A stretch of 64,000 nt of DNA from Urophycis tenuis (lineage: Eukaryota; Chordata; Actinopteri; Gadiformes; Phycidae), in the NCBI GenBank assembly GCA_036785325.1, contig JAXIVH010000018.1, positions 5,461,222-5,525,221 on the forward strand, given 5' to 3'. The stretch's first letter is position 1. Each line of letters opens with the position of its first letter. Shown one piece after another: positions 20,861 through 32,588 of this stretch. The position numbers and the translations under genes were made by a program. The notes under the pieces are model-generated. The model ran no database searches and had not been told where the DNA came from. It saw nothing but the letters and a program-made list of their open reading frames with translations.

Positions 20861-21598
20861 AGTCTTACCGCACACATTTAAATGTATGAGATAGGAACTA
20901 ATTGAACATTGCTGACTACTACTCCAATCGCGCCATCTTGTTGGCATTCCATCTCCCCATGCCTCGAGACCTCTACTCATGAAGGATCAAGGGGAAAACA
21001 AGTTGTACCGGCATCATTTTGACCTTTGATACCGGAACTTGATGAGCATTAGCTGACCGCTTGATCCAAATGGGCAGTTTGGAGTTCCATCTTCAAATGC
21101 CTGTCAATGTTCACTTGTGGTGGTTTGTATTCCATTGCCTGTAGATCGTTACTCATCATATGTGGCTGTCCTATTAATCTTCCAAAGTTGGTAAAAGTAA
21201 AGATCACCCAGTTTTGAACAGGGGACCTTTGACGCGTAAGTCAAACGTGATAACCACTTACAATGGAAACTGCACAATTCAGCTTCTTGTGCCTCATCGA
21301 AAATGTGGTCATTCATGAAGGTGCTGAAATGGAAAACCTGCAATGTCCACTGAAATTATGACAATGTTCCACAAAGTCGATGCAAACAGATGTTTCTGTA
21401 GTGTAGTGGTTACCACTTACGAATTGATGTAGGTACATTGGCCGAGCGCTTGCTCCAACGCTTCAGACAGGGGTGCTTTACATCTGCCAATGCCTATCGA
21501 TGTTTACTGGTGGCAGATTCCATCTTACAATGGCTACAGCTGTTTCTTCATGATATCTGGCTTCCCTGTTTGTGTTCTAAAGTGTATCATAGGCAAGA

Positions 21599-21671
21599 TG
21601 TTTCAGCCCAGTTTTGAACTGGGGACCTTTCGCATGTAAGGCAAACGTGATAACCACTACACCACGGAAAC
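21599..21671 (-). tRNA. tRNA-Val-TAC: tRNA-Val (TAC), C29T plus acceptor mismatch
   Basis: Carries C29T as at 13185. It also has G67 to T (+ strand TTTCAGCCC), giving a C6-U67 mismatch in the acceptor stem. Its parent copy in unit 7 lacks the second change, so that change arose after the block duplicated. Confidence 0.82.
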
Positions 21672-22017
21672 AGCAAAAGCGAAGCTCTTGAGCCTCACCA
21701 AAATTGTGGTCATTTAATAATTAAGGCATGTATATTATAGCAACGGTTTGATCCAAATGTGAAGACGGTCTGCAGTTGCAATCTCATTGCGCCTCAGCAA
21801 AATGCAGGTCATTTAAGAGTGAATGCAGGTACATTTGTTGACTGCTTGCTCTACAACTTTAAATGGGATATTTTTTTAGCTCTAGATGGGTTGGCGTTGC
21901 ATCTGCAAATGCCTACCAATGTTTATGTGCGACACTTGCCTTCTTCAAATGCTTGTAGTTTTTCACTGATGACGGGCAACTTCCCTACTAATGTTGTAAA
22001 GCGCATCAGAGGCAAGA

Positions 22018-22090
22018 TGTTTCCGCCCGGTTTCGAACCAGGGACCTTTCGCGTGTTAGGCGAACGTGATAACCACTACACTACGGAAAC
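22018..22090 (-). tRNA. tRNA-Val-AAC: tRNA-Val (AAC)
   Basis: Same 73 nt as the 6875-6947 copy. Confidence 0.96.
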
Positions 22091-22476
22091 TGCAGAACTA
22101 CAGTCCTTGAGCCTCTCCAAAAAAATTGTCATTTTAAAATTCATGTGGGAACATAAGTTGACTGTTTGCTACTCAGCTTTAGATAGTGTGGCGTTCCATT
22201 TTCCAATGCCTGTAGATGTTTACTCATTCCAGGTGGCTTTCCTTATGTTGTTCTATAGTACATCAAAGGCAAGCTGATTCCGCCCGGTTACCAACCAGGG
22301 ACCTTTTGCATGTTAGGGAGGCGTGGTATCCACTGCACTACACATCCTGTGCAATTATGCTTCTTGCACCCCTTTAGTTATGTGGTCATTTATGAATTCA
22401 TAAAGGCACTGATATCAAACGCATGCAATGTCTACTGAAGTTAGGAAATGTTTCGCCAAACTGCTGGTAAACAGCT

Positions 22477-22549
22477 GTTTCTGTAGTGTAGTGGTTATCA
22501 CGTTCGCCTCACACGCGAAAGGTCCCCGGTTCGAAACCGGGCAGAAACA
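22477..22549 (+). tRNA. tRNA-Val-CAC: tRNA-Val (CAC)
   Basis: Same 73 nt as the 2267-2339 copy; 3' flank CGTCTTACC. Confidence 0.96.
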
Positions 22550-23273
22550 CGTCTTACCGCACACATTTAAATGTATGAGATAGGAACTAATTGAACATTG
22601 CTGACTACTACTCCAATCGCGCCATCTTGTTGGCATTCCATCTCCCCATGCCTCGAGACCTCTACTCATGAAGGATCAAGGGGAAAACAAGTTGTACCGG
22701 CATCATTTTGACCTTTGATACCGGAACTTGATGAGCATTAGCTGACCGCTTGATCCAAATGGGCAGTTTGGAGTTCCATCTTCAAATGCCTGTCAATGTT
22801 CACTTGTGGTGGTTTGTATTCCATTGCCTGTAGATCGTTACTCATCATATGTGGCTGTCCTATTAATCTTCCAAAGTTGGTAAAAGTAAAGATCACCAAG
22901 TTTTGAACAGGGGACCTTTGACGCGTAAGTCAAACGTGATAACCACTTACAATGGAAACTGCACAATTCAGCTTCTTGTGCCTCATCGAAAATGTGGTCA
23001 TTCATGAAGGTGCTGAAATGGAAAACCTGCAATGTCCACTGAAATTATGACAATGTTCCACAAAGTCGATGCAAACAGATGTTTCTGTAGTGTAGTGGTT
23101 ACCACTTACGAATTGATGTAGGTACATTGGCCGAGCGCTTGCTCCAACGCTTCAGACAGGGGTGCTTTACATCTGCCAATGAATATCGATGTTTACTGGT
23201 GGCAGATTCCATCTTACAATGGCTACAGCTGTTTCTTCATGATATCTGGCTTTAAAGTGTATCATAGGCAAGA

Positions 23274-23346
23274 TGTTTCCGCCCAGTTTTGAACTGGGGA
23301 CCTTTCGCATGTAAGGCGAACGTGATAACCACTACACCACGGAAAC
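23274..23346 (-). tRNA. tRNA-Val-TAC: tRNA-Val (TAC)
   Basis: Same 73 nt as the 3078-3150 copy. Confidence 0.95.
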
Positions 23347-23685
23347 AGCAAAAGCGAAGCTCTTGAGCCTCACCAAAATTGTGGTCATTTAATAATTAAG
23401 GCATGTATATTATAGCAACGGTTTGATCCAAATGTGAAGACGGTCGGCAGTTGCAATGTCATTGCGCCTCAGCAAAATGCAGGTCATTTAAGAGTGAATG
23501 CAGGTACATTTGTTGACTGCTTGCTCTACAACTTTAAATGGGATATTTTTTTTTAGCTCTAGATGGGTTGGCGTTGCATCTGCAAATGCCTACCAATGTT
23601 CATGTGCGACACTTGCCTTCTTCAAATGCTTCACTGATGACGGGCAACTTCCCTACTAATGTTGTAAAGCGCATCAGAGGCAAGA

Positions 23686-23758
23686 TGTTTCCGCCCGGTT
23701 TCGAACCAGGGACCTTTCGCGTGTTAGGCGAACGTGATAACCACTACACTACGGAAAC
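23686..23758 (-). tRNA. tRNA-Val-AAC: tRNA-Val (AAC)
   Basis: Same 73 nt as the 6875-6947 copy. Confidence 0.96.
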
Positions 23759-24144
23759 TGCAGAACTACAGTCCTTGAGCCTCTCCAAAAAAATTGTCAT
23801 TTTAAAATTCATGTGGGAACATAAGTTGACTGTTTGCTACTCAGCTTTAGATAGTGTGGCGTTCCATTTTCCAATGCCTGAAGATGTTTACTCATTCCAG
23901 GTGGCTTTCCTTATGTTGTTCTATAGTACATCATAGGCAAGCTGATTCCGCCCGGTTACCAACCAGGGACCTTTTGCATGTTAGGGAGGCGTGGTATCCA
24001 CTGCACTACACATCCTGCGCAATTATGCTTCTTGCACCCCTTTAGTTATGTGGTCATTTATGAATTCATAAAGGCACTGATATCAAAAGCATGCAATGTC
24101 TACTGAAATTAGGAAATGTTTAGCCAAACTGCTGGTAAACAGCT

Positions 24145-24217
24145 GTTTCTGTAGTGTAGTGGTTATCACGTTCGCCTCACACGCGAAAGGTCCCGGGTTC
24201 GAAACCGGGCAGAAACA
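24145..24217 (+). tRNA. tRNA-Val-CAC: tRNA-Val (CAC), T-stem mismatch, TTTT terminator
   Basis: C51 to G gives a G51-G63 mismatch in the T-stem; the remaining stems are intact. Followed 3 nt later by TTTT. Confidence 0.85.
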
Positions 24218-24219
24218 AG

Positions 24220-24223
24220 TTTT
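24220..24223 (+). terminator. Pol III T4 terminator of tRNA-Val (CAC)
   Basis: TTTT begins 3 nt after A73, in the flank AAGTTTTGCC. Copies without it read AAGTCTTACC. Confidence 0.7.
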
Positions 24224-24931
24224 GCCATACACATTTGAATGCATGGATAGGAACTAATTGAACATTGCTGACTACTACTCCAATCGCGCCATCTTGTTGG
24301 CATTCCATCTCCCCATGCCTCGAGACCTCTACTCATGAAGGATCAAGGGGAAAACAAATTGTACCGGCATCATTTTGACCTTTGATACCGGAACTTGATG
24401 AGCATTAGCTGACCGCTTGATCCAAATGGGCAGTTTGGAGTTCCTTCTTCAAATGCCTGTCAATGTTCACTTGTGGTGGTTTGTATTCCATTGCCTGTAG
24501 ATCGTTACTCATCATATGTGGCTGTCCTATTAATCTTCCAAAGTTGGTAAAAGTAAAGATCACCCAGTTTTGAACAGGGGACCTTTGACGCATAAATGGA
24601 AACTGCACAATTCAGCTTCTTGTGCCTCATCGAAAATGTGGTCATTTATGAAGGTACTGAAATGGAAAACCTGCAATGTCCACTGAAATGATGACAATAT
24701 TCCACAAAGTCGAGGCAAACAGATGTTTCTGTAGTGTAGTGGTTACCACTTACGAATTGATGTAGGTACATTGGCCGAGCGCTTGCTCCAACGCTTCAGA
24801 CAGGGGTGCTTTACATCTGCCAATGCCTATCGATGTTTACTGGTGGCAGATTCCCTCTTACAATGGCTACAGCTGTTTCTTCATGATATCTGGCTTCCCT
24901 GTTTGTGTTCTAAAGTGTATCATAGGCAAGA

Positions 24932-25004
24932 TGTTTCCGCCCAGTTTTGAACTGGGGACCTTTCGCATGTAAGGCGAACGTGATAACCACTACACCACGG
25001 AAAC
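24932..25004 (-). tRNA. tRNA-Val-TAC: tRNA-Val (TAC)
   Basis: Same 73 nt as the 3078-3150 copy. Confidence 0.95.
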
Positions 25005-25342
25005 AGCAAAAGCGAAGCTCTTGAGCCTCACCAAAATTGTGGTCATTTAATAATTAAGGCATGTATATTATAGCAACGGTTTGATCCAAATGTGAAGACG
25101 GTCTGCAGTTGCAATCTCATTGCGCCTCAGCAAAATGCAGGTCATTTAAGAGTGAATGCAGGTACATTTGTTGACTGCTTGCTCTACAACTTTAAATGGG
25201 ATATTTTTTTTAGCTCTAGATGGGTTGGCGTTGCATCTGCAAATGCCTACCAATGTTAATGTGCGACACTTGCCTTCTTCAAATGCTTCACTGATGACGG
25301 GCAACTTCCCTACTAATGTTGTAAAGCGCATCAGAGGCAAGA

Positions 25343-25415
25343 TGTTTCCGCCCGGTTTCGAACCAGGGACCTTTCGCGTGTTAGGCGAACGTGATAACCA
25401 CTACACTACGGAAAC
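25343..25415 (-). tRNA. tRNA-Val-AAC: tRNA-Val (AAC)
   Basis: Same 73 nt as the 6875-6947 copy. Confidence 0.96.
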
Positions 25416-25801
25416 TGCAGAACTACAGTCCTTGAGCCTCTCCAAAAAAATTGTCATTTTAAAATTCATGTGGGAACATAAGTTGACTGTTTGCTACTCA
25501 GCTTTAGATAGTGTGGCGTTCCATTTTCCAATGCCTGTAGATGTTTACTCATTCCAGGTGGCTTTCCTTATGTTGTTCCATAGTACATCATAGGCAAGCT
25601 GATTCCGCCCGGTTACCAACCAGGGACCTTTTGCATGTTAGGGAGGCGTGGTATCCACTGCACTACACATCCTGCGCAATTATGCTTCTTGCACCCCTTT
25701 AGTTATGTGGTCATTTATGAATTCATAAAGGCACTGATATCAAAAGCATGCAATGTCTACTGAAATTAGGAAATGTTTAGCCAAACTGCTGGTAAACAGC
25801 T

Positions 25802-25874
25802 GTTTCTGTAGTGTAGTGGTTATCACGTTCGCCTCACACGCGAAAGGTCCCCGGTTCGAAACCGGGCAGAAACA
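25802..25874 (+). tRNA. tRNA-Val-CAC: tRNA-Val (CAC), with TTTT terminator
   Basis: Same 73 nt as the 2267-2339 copy, but followed by TTTT. Confidence 0.97.
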
Positions 25875-25876
25875 AG

Positions 25877-25880
25877 TTTT
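25877..25880 (+). terminator. Pol III T4 terminator of tRNA-Val (CAC)
   Basis: TTTT 3 nt after the discriminator base. Confidence 0.72.
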
Positions 25881-26611
25881 GCCATACACATTTGAATGCA
25901 TGGATAGGAACTAATTGAACATTGCTGACTACTACTCCAATCGCGCCATCTTGTTGGCATTCCATCTCCCCATGCCTCGAGACCTCTACTCATGAAGGAT
26001 CAAGGGGAAAACAAATTGTACCGGCATCATTTTGACCTTTGATACCGGAACTTGATGAGCATTAGCTGACCGCTTGATCCAAATGGGCAGTTTGGAGTTC
26101 CATCTTCAAATGCCTGTCAATGTTCACTTGTGGTGGTTTGTATTCCATTGCCTGTAGATCGTTACTCATCATATGTGGCTGTCCTATTAATCTTCCAAAG
26201 TTGGTAAAAGTAAAGATCACCCAGTTTTGAACAGGGGACCTTTGACGCGTAAGTCAAACGTGATAACCACTTACAATGGAAACTGCACAATTCAGCTTCT
26301 TGTGCCTCATCGAAAATGTGGTCATTTATGAAGGTACTGAAATGGAAAACCTGCAATGTCCACTGAAATGATGACAATATTCCACAAAGTCGAGGCAAAC
26401 AGATGTTTCTGTAGTGTAGTGGTTACCACTTACGAATTGATGTAGGTACATTGGCCGAGCGCTTGCTCCAACGCTTCAGACAGGGGTGCTTTACATCTGC
26501 CAATGCCTATCGATGTTTACTGGTGGCAGATTCCCTCTTACAATGGCTACAGCTGTTTCTTCATGATATCTGGCTTCCCTGTTTGTGTTCTAAAGTGTAT
26601 CATAGGCAAGA

Positions 26612-26684
26612 TGTTTCCGCCCAGTTTTGAACTGGGGACCTTTCGCATGTAAGGCGAACGTGATAACCACTACACCACGGAAAC
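26612..26684 (-). tRNA. tRNA-Val-TAC: tRNA-Val (TAC)
   Basis: Same 73 nt as the 3078-3150 copy. Confidence 0.95.
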
Positions 26685-27022
26685 AGCAAAAGCGAAGCTC
26701 TTGAGCCTCACCAAAATTGTGGTCATTTAATAATTAAGGCATGTATATTATAGCAACGGTTTGATCCAAATGTGAAGACGGTCTGCAGTTGCAATCTCAT
26801 TGCGCCTCAGCAAAATGCAGGTCATTTAAGAGTGAATGCAGGTACATTTGTTGACTGCTTGCTCTACAACTTTAAATGGGATATTTTTTTTAGCTCTAGA
26901 TGGGTTGGCGTTGCATCTGCAAATGCCTACCAATGTTTATGTGCGACACTTGCCTTCTTCAAATGCTTCACTGATGACGGGCAACTTCCCTACTAATGTT
27001 GTAAAGCGCATCAGAGGCAAGA

Positions 27023-27095
27023 TGTTTCCGCCCGGTTTCGAACCAGGGACCTTTCGCGTGTTAGGCGAACGTGATAACCACTACACTACAGAAAC
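27023..27095 (-). tRNA. tRNA-Val-AAC: tRNA-Val (AAC), C6T variant
   Basis: C6 to T gives a U6-G67 wobble in the acceptor stem; otherwise as the 6875-6947 copy. Confidence 0.92.
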
Positions 27096-27481
27096 TGCAG
27101 AACTACAGTCCTTGAGCCGCTCCAAAAAAATTGTCATTTTAAAATTCATGTGGGAACATAAGTTGACTGTTTGCTACTCAGCTTTAGATAGTGTGGCGTT
27201 CCATTTTCCAATGCCTGTAGATGTTTACTCATTCCAGGTGGCTTTCCTTATGTTGTTCTATAGTACATCAAAGGCAAGCTGATTCCGCCCGGTTACCAAC
27301 CAGGGACCTTTTGCATGTTAGGGAGGCGTGGTATCCACTGCACTACACATCCTGCGCAATTATGCTTCTTGCACCCCTTTAGTTATGTGGTCATTTATGA
27401 ATTCATAAAGGCACTGATATCAAAAGCATGCAATGTCTACTGAAATTAGGAAATGTTTCGCCAAACTGCTGGTAAACAGCT

Positions 27482-27554
27482 GTTTCTGTAGTGTAGTGGT
27501 TATCACGTTCGCCTCACACGCGAAAGGTCCCCGGTTCGAAACTGGGCAGAAACA
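27482..27554 (+). tRNA. tRNA-Val-CAC: tRNA-Val (CAC), C62T variant
   Basis: C62 to T gives a G52-U62 wobble in the T-stem and alters the last base of the B box. Confidence 0.9.
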
Positions 27555-28292
27555 AGTCTTACCGCACACATTTAAATGTATGAGATAGGAACTAATTGAA
27601 CATTGCTGACTACTACTCCAATCGCGCCATCTTGTTGGCATTCCATCTCCCCATGCCTCGAGACCTCTACTCATGAAGGATCAAGGGGAAAACAAGTTGT
27701 ACCGGCATCATTTTGACCTTTGATACCGGAACTTGATGAGCATTAGCTGACCGCTTGATCCAAATGGGCAGTTTGGAGTTCCATCTTCAAATGCCTGTCA
27801 ATGTTCACTTGTGGTGGTTTGTATTCCATTGCCTGTAGATCGTTACTCATCATATGTGGCTGTCCTATTAATCTTCCAAAGTTGGTAAAAGTAAAGATCA
27901 CCCAGTTTTGAACAGGGGACCTTTGACGCGTAAGTCAAACATGATAACCACTTACAATGGAAACTGCACAATTCAGCTTCTTGTGCCTCATCGAAAATGT
28001 GGTCATTCATGAAGGTGCTGAAATGGAAAACCTGCAATGTCCACTGAAATTATGACAATGTTCCACAAAGTCGATGCAAACAGATGTTTCTGTAGTGTAG
28101 TGGTTACCACTTACGAATTGATGTAGGTACATTGGCCGAGCGCTTGCTCCAACGCTTCAGAGAGGGGTGCTTTACATCTGCCAATGCCTATCGATGTTTA
28201 CTGGTGGCAGATTCCATCTTACAATGGCTACAGCTGTTTCTTCATGATATCTGGCTTCCCTGTTTGTGTTCTAAAGTGTATCATAGGCAAGA

Positions 28293-28365
28293 TGTTTCCG
28301 CCCAGTTTTGAACTGGGGACCTTTCGCATGTAAGGCGAACGTGATAACCACTACACCACGGAAAC
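28293..28365 (-). tRNA. tRNA-Val-TAC: tRNA-Val (TAC)
   Basis: Same 73 nt as the 3078-3150 copy. Confidence 0.95.
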
Positions 28366-28711
28366 AGCAAAAGCGAAGCTCTTGAGCCTCACCAAAATTG
28401 TGGTCATTTAATAATTAAGGCATGTATATTATAGCAACGGTTTGATCCAAATGTGAAGACGGTCTGCAGTTGCAATCTCATTGCGCCTCAGCAAAATGCA
28501 GGTCATTTAAGAGTGAATGCAGGTACATTTGTTGACTGCTTGCTCTACAACTTTAAATGGGATATTTTTTTAGCTCTAGATGGGTTGGCGTTGCATCTGC
28601 GAATGCCTACCAATGTTTATGTGCGACACTTGCCTTCTTCAAATGCTTGTAGTTTTTCACTGATGACGGGCAACTTCCCTACTAATGTTGTAAAGCGCAT
28701 CAGAGGCAAGA

Positions 28712-28784
28712 TGTTTCCGCCCGGTTTCAAACCAGGGACCTTTCGCGTGTTAGGCGAACGTTATAACCACTACACTACGGAAAC
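28712..28784 (-). pseudogene. tRNA-Val-AAC: tRNA-Val (AAC), doubly damaged copy
   Basis: Carries C56 to T in the T-loop, as at 10224, and C23 to A, which breaks the G12-C23 pair of the D-stem. Two independent hits at conserved positions make it the weakest AAC copy with full length. It could still be scored as a tRNA by covariance models. Confidence 0.6.
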
Positions 28785-29170
28785 TGCAGAACTACAGTCC
28801 TTGAGCCTCTCCAAAAAAATTGTCATTTTAAAATTCATGTGGGAACATAAGTTGACTGTTTGCTACTCAGCTTTAGATAGTGTGGCGTTCCATTTTCCAA
28901 TGCCTGTAGATGTTTACTCATTCCAGGTGGCTTTCCTTATGTTGTTCTATAGTACATCAAAGGCAAGCTGATTCCGCCCGGTTACCAACCAGGGACCTTT
29001 TGCATGTTAGGGAGGCGTGGTATCCACTGCACTACACATCCTGCGCAATTATGCTTCTTGCACCCCTTTAGTTATGTGGTCATTTACGAATTCATAAAGG
29101 CACTGATATCAAAAGCATGCAATGTCTACTGAAGTTAGAAAATGTTTCGCCAAACTGCTGGTAAACAGCT

Positions 29171-29243
29171 GTTTCTGTAGTGTAGTGGTTATCACGTTCG
29201 CCTCACACGCGAAAGGTCCCCGGTTCGAAACCGGGCAGAAACA
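29171..29243 (+). tRNA. tRNA-Val-CAC: tRNA-Val (CAC)
   Basis: Same 73 nt as the 2267-2339 copy; 3' flank AGTCTTACAG. Confidence 0.96.
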
Positions 29244-29981
29244 AGTCTTACAGCACACGTTTAAATGTATGAGATAGGAACTAATTGAACATTGCTGACT
29301 ACTACTCCAATCGCGCCATCTTGTTGGCATTCCATCTCCCCATGCCTCGAGACCTCTACTCATGAAGGATCAAGGGGAAAACAAATTGTACCGGCATCAT
29401 TTTGACCTTTGATACCGGAACTTGATGAGCATTAGCTGACCGCTTGATCCAAATGGGCAGTTTGGAGTTCCATCTTCAAATGCCTGTCAATGTTCACTTG
29501 TGGTGGTTTGTATTCCATTGCCTGTAGATCGTTACTCATCATATGTGGCTGTCCTATTAATCTTCCAAAGTTGGTAAAAGTAAAGATCACCCAGTTTTGA
29601 ACAGGGGACCTTTGACGCGTAAGTCAAACGTGATAACCACTTACAATGGAAACTGCACAATTCAGCTTCTTGTGCCTCATCGAAAATGTGGTCATTCATG
29701 AAGGTGCTGAAATGGAAAACCTGCAATGTCCACTGAAATGATGACAATATTCCACAAAGTCGAGGCAAACAGATGTTTCTGTAGTGTAGTGGTTACCACT
29801 TACGAATTGATGTAGGTACATTGGCCGAGCGCTTGCTCCAACGCTTCAGACAGGGGTGCTTTACATCTGCCAATGCCTATCGATGTTTACTGGTGGCAGA
29901 TTCCCTCTTACAATGGCTACAGCTGTTTCTTCATGATATCTGGCTTCCCTGTTTGTGTTCTAAAGTGTATCATAGGCAAGA

Positions 29982-30054
29982 TGTTTCCGCCCAGTTTTGA
30001 ACTGGGGACCTTTCGCATGTAAGGCGAACGTGATAACCACTACACCACGGAAAC
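29982..30054 (-). tRNA. tRNA-Val-TAC: tRNA-Val (TAC)
   Basis: Same 73 nt as the 3078-3150 copy. Confidence 0.95.
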
Positions 30055-30393
30055 AGCAAAAGCGAAGCTCTTGAGCCTCACCAAAATTGTGGTCATTTAA
30101 TAATTAAGGCATGTATATTATAGCAACGGTTTGATCCAAATGTGAAGACGGTCTGCAGTTGCAATCTCATTGCGCCTCAGCAAAATGCAGGTCATTTAAG
30201 AGTGAATGCAGGTACATTTGTTGACTGCTTGCTCTACAACTTTAAATGGGATATTTTTTTTTAGCTCTAGATGGGTTGGCGTTGCATCTGCAAATGCCTA
30301 CCAATGTTCATGTGCGACACTTGCCTTCTTCAAATGCTTCACTGATGACGGGCAACTTCCCTACTAATGTTGTAAAGCGCATCAGAGGCAAGA

Positions 30394-30466
30394 TGTTTCC
30401 GCCCGGTTTCGAACCAGGGACCTTTCGCGTGTTAGGCGAACGTGATAACCACTACACTACGGAAAC
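30394..30466 (-). tRNA. tRNA-Val-AAC: tRNA-Val (AAC)
   Basis: Same 73 nt as the 6875-6947 copy. Confidence 0.96.
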
Positions 30467-30852
30467 TGCAGAACTACAGTCCTTGAGCCTCTCCAAAAAA
30501 ATTGTCATTTTAAAATTCATGTGGGAACATAAGTTGACTGTTTGCTACTCAGCTTTAGATAGTGTGGCGTTCCATTTTCCAATGCCTGTAGATGTTTACT
30601 CATTCCAGGTGGCTTTCCTTATGTTGTTCTATAGTACATCATAGGCAAGCTGATTCCGCCCGGTTACCAACCAGGGACCTTTTGCATGTTAGGGAGGCGT
30701 GGTATCCACTGCACTACACATCCTGCGCAATTATGCTTCTTGCACCCCTTTAGTTATGTGGTCATTTATGAATTCATAAAGGCACTGATATCAAAAGCAT
30801 GCAATGTCTACTGAAATTAGGAAATGTTTAGCCAAACTGCTGGTAAACAGCT

Positions 30853-30925
30853 GTTTCTGTAGTGTAGTGGTTATCACGTTCGCCTCACACGCGAAAGGTC
30901 CCCGGTTCGAAACCGGGCAGAAACA
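30853..30925 (+). tRNA. tRNA-Val-CAC: tRNA-Val (CAC), with TTTT terminator
   Basis: Same 73 nt as the 2267-2339 copy, followed by TTTT. Confidence 0.97.
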
Positions 30926-30927
30926 AG

Positions 30928-30931
30928 TTTT
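30928..30931 (+). terminator. Pol III T4 terminator of tRNA-Val (CAC)
   Basis: TTTT 3 nt after the discriminator base. Confidence 0.72.
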
Positions 30932-31639
30932 GCCATACACATTTGAATGCATGGATAGGAACTAATTGAACATTGCTGACTACTACTCCAATCGCGCCAT
31001 CTTGTTGGCATTCCATCTCCCCATGCCTCGAGACCTCTACTCATGAAGGATCAAGGGGAAAACAAATTGTACCGGCATCATTTTGACCTTTGATACCGGA
31101 ACTTGATGAGCATTAGCTGACCGCTTGATCCAAATGGGCAGTTTGGAGTTCCTTCTTCAAATGCCTGTCAATGTTCACTTGTGGTGGTTTGTATTCCATT
31201 GCCTGTAGATCGTTACTCATCATATGTGGCTGTCCTATTAATCTTCCAAAGTTGGTAAAAGTAAAGATCACCCAGTTTTGAACAGGGGACCTTTGACGCA
31301 TAAATGGAAACTGCACAATTCAGCTTCTTGTGCCTCATCGAAAATGTGGTCATTTATGAAGGTACTGAAATGGAAAACCTGCAATGTCCACTGAAATGAT
31401 GACAATATTCCACAAAGTCGAGGCAAACAGATGTTTCTGTAGTGTAGTGGTTACCACTTACGAATTGATGTAGGTACATTGGCCGAGCGCTTGCTCCAAC
31501 GCTTCAGACAGGGGTGCTTTACATCTGCCAATGCCTATCGATGTTTACTGGTGGCAGATTCCCTCTTACAATGGCTACAGCTGTTTCTTCATGATATCTG
31601 GCTTCCCTGTTTGTGTTCTAAAGTGTATCATAGGCAAGA

Positions 31640-31712
31640 TGTTTCCGCCCAGTTTTGAACTGGGGACCTTTCGCATGTAAGGCGAACGTGATAACCACTA
31701 CACCACGGAAAC
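31640..31712 (-). tRNA. tRNA-Val-TAC: tRNA-Val (TAC)
   Basis: Same 73 nt as the 3078-3150 copy. Confidence 0.95.
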
Positions 31713-32050
31713 AGCAAAAGCGAAGCTCTTGAGCCTCACCAAAATTGTGGTCATTTAATAATTAAGGCATGTATATTATAGCAACGGTTTGATCCAAATG
31801 TGAAGACGGTCTGCAGTTGCAATCTCATTGCGCCTCAGCAAAATGCAGGTCATTTAAGAGTGAATGCAGGTACATTTGTTGACTGCTTGCTCTACAACTT
31901 TAAATGGGATATTTTTTTTAGCTCTAGATGGGTTGGCGTTGCATCTGCAAATGCCTACCAATGTTAATGTGCGACACTTGCCTTCTTCAAATGCTTCACT
32001 GATGACGGGCAACTTCCCTACTAATGTTGTAAAGCGCATCAGAGGCAAGA

Positions 32051-32123
32051 TGTTTCCGCCCGGTTTCGAACCAGGGACCTTTCGCGTGTTAGGCGAACGT
32101 GATAACCACTACACTACGGAAAC
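32051..32123 (-). tRNA. tRNA-Val-AAC: tRNA-Val (AAC)
   Basis: Same 73 nt as the 6875-6947 copy. Confidence 0.96.
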
Positions 32124-32509
32124 TGCAGAACTACAGTCCTTGAGCCTCTCCAAAAAAATTGTCATTTTAAAATTCATGTGGGAACATAAGTTGACTGTTT
32201 GCTACTCAGCTTTAGATAGTGTGGCGTTCCATTTTCCAATGCCTGTAGATGTTTACTCATTCCAGGTGGCTTTCCTTATGTTGTTCCATAGTACATCATA
32301 GGCAAGCTGATTCCGCCCGGTTACCAACCAGGGACCTTTTGCATGTTAGGGAGGCGTGGTATCCACTGCACTACACATCCTGCGCAATTATGCTTCTTGC
32401 ACCCCTTTAGTTATGTGGTCATTTATGAATTCATAAAGGCACTGATATCAAAAGCATGCAATGTCTACTGAAATTAGGAAATGTTTAGCCAAACTGCTGG
32501 TAAACAGCT

Positions 32510-32582
32510 GTTTCTGTAGTGTAGTGGTTATCACGTTCGCCTCACACGCGAAAGGTCCCCGGTTCGAAACCGGGCAGAAACA
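32510..32582 (+). tRNA. tRNA-Val-CAC: tRNA-Val (CAC), with TTTT terminator
   Basis: Same 73 nt as the 2267-2339 copy, followed by TTTT. Confidence 0.97.
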
Positions 32583-32584
32583 AG

Positions 32585-32588
32585 TTTT
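32585..32588 (+). terminator. Pol III T4 terminator of tRNA-Val (CAC)
   Basis: TTTT 3 nt after the discriminator base. Confidence 0.72.

Larger units (their letters stand above)
20068..21758. repeat. Unit 12 (1,691 bp)
   Basis: Decayed AAC-like 20586-20658 (-), decayed TAC-like 21199-21270 (-), 5' fragment 21392-21420 (+). Copy of unit 7 at +8,414 bp. Confidence 0.95.
21759..23433. repeat. Unit 13 (1,675 bp)
   Basis: Decayed AAC-like 22275-22347 (-), decayed TAC-like 22888-22959 (-), 5' fragment 23081-23109 (+). Copy of unit 8 at +8,414 bp, with the 14-bp deletion. Confidence 0.95.
23434..25091. repeat. Unit 14 (1,658 bp)
   Basis: Decayed AAC-like 23943-24015 (-), decayed TAC-like 24555-24603 (-, 23-bp deletion), 5' fragment 24725-24753 (+). 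The left part follows unit 9 (+8,414 bp). The right part is the first of a new lineage with ACATCATAGGC, ACAAGTTTTGCC after CAC and a 23-bp deletion in the TAC relic. The switch lies near 23,800-23,930. Confidence 0.95.
25092..26771. repeat. Unit 15 (1,680 bp)
   Basis: Decayed AAC-like 25600-25672 (-), decayed TAC-like 26212-26283 (-), 5' fragment 26405-26433 (+). T8 run, 9-bp deletion. Confidence 0.95.
26772..28452. repeat. Unit 16 (1,681 bp)
   Basis: Decayed AAC-like 27280-27352 (-), decayed TAC-like 27893-27964 (-), 5' fragment 28086-28114 (+). The S1 half is of the unit 15 type. From the relic onward it returns to the reference type, without the TTTT after CAC. Confidence 0.95.
28453..30141. 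repeat. Unit 17 (1,689 bp)
   Basis: Decayed AAC-like 28969-29041 (-), decayed TAC-like 29582-29653 (-), 5' fragment 29775-29803 (+). Confidence 0.95.
30142..31799. repeat. Unit 18 (1,658 bp)
   Basis: Decayed AAC-like 30651-30723 (-), decayed TAC-like 31263-31311 (-, 23-bp deletion), 5' fragment 31433-31461 (+). Copy of unit 14 at +6,708 bp, without its CAC and head substitutions. Confidence 0.95.
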
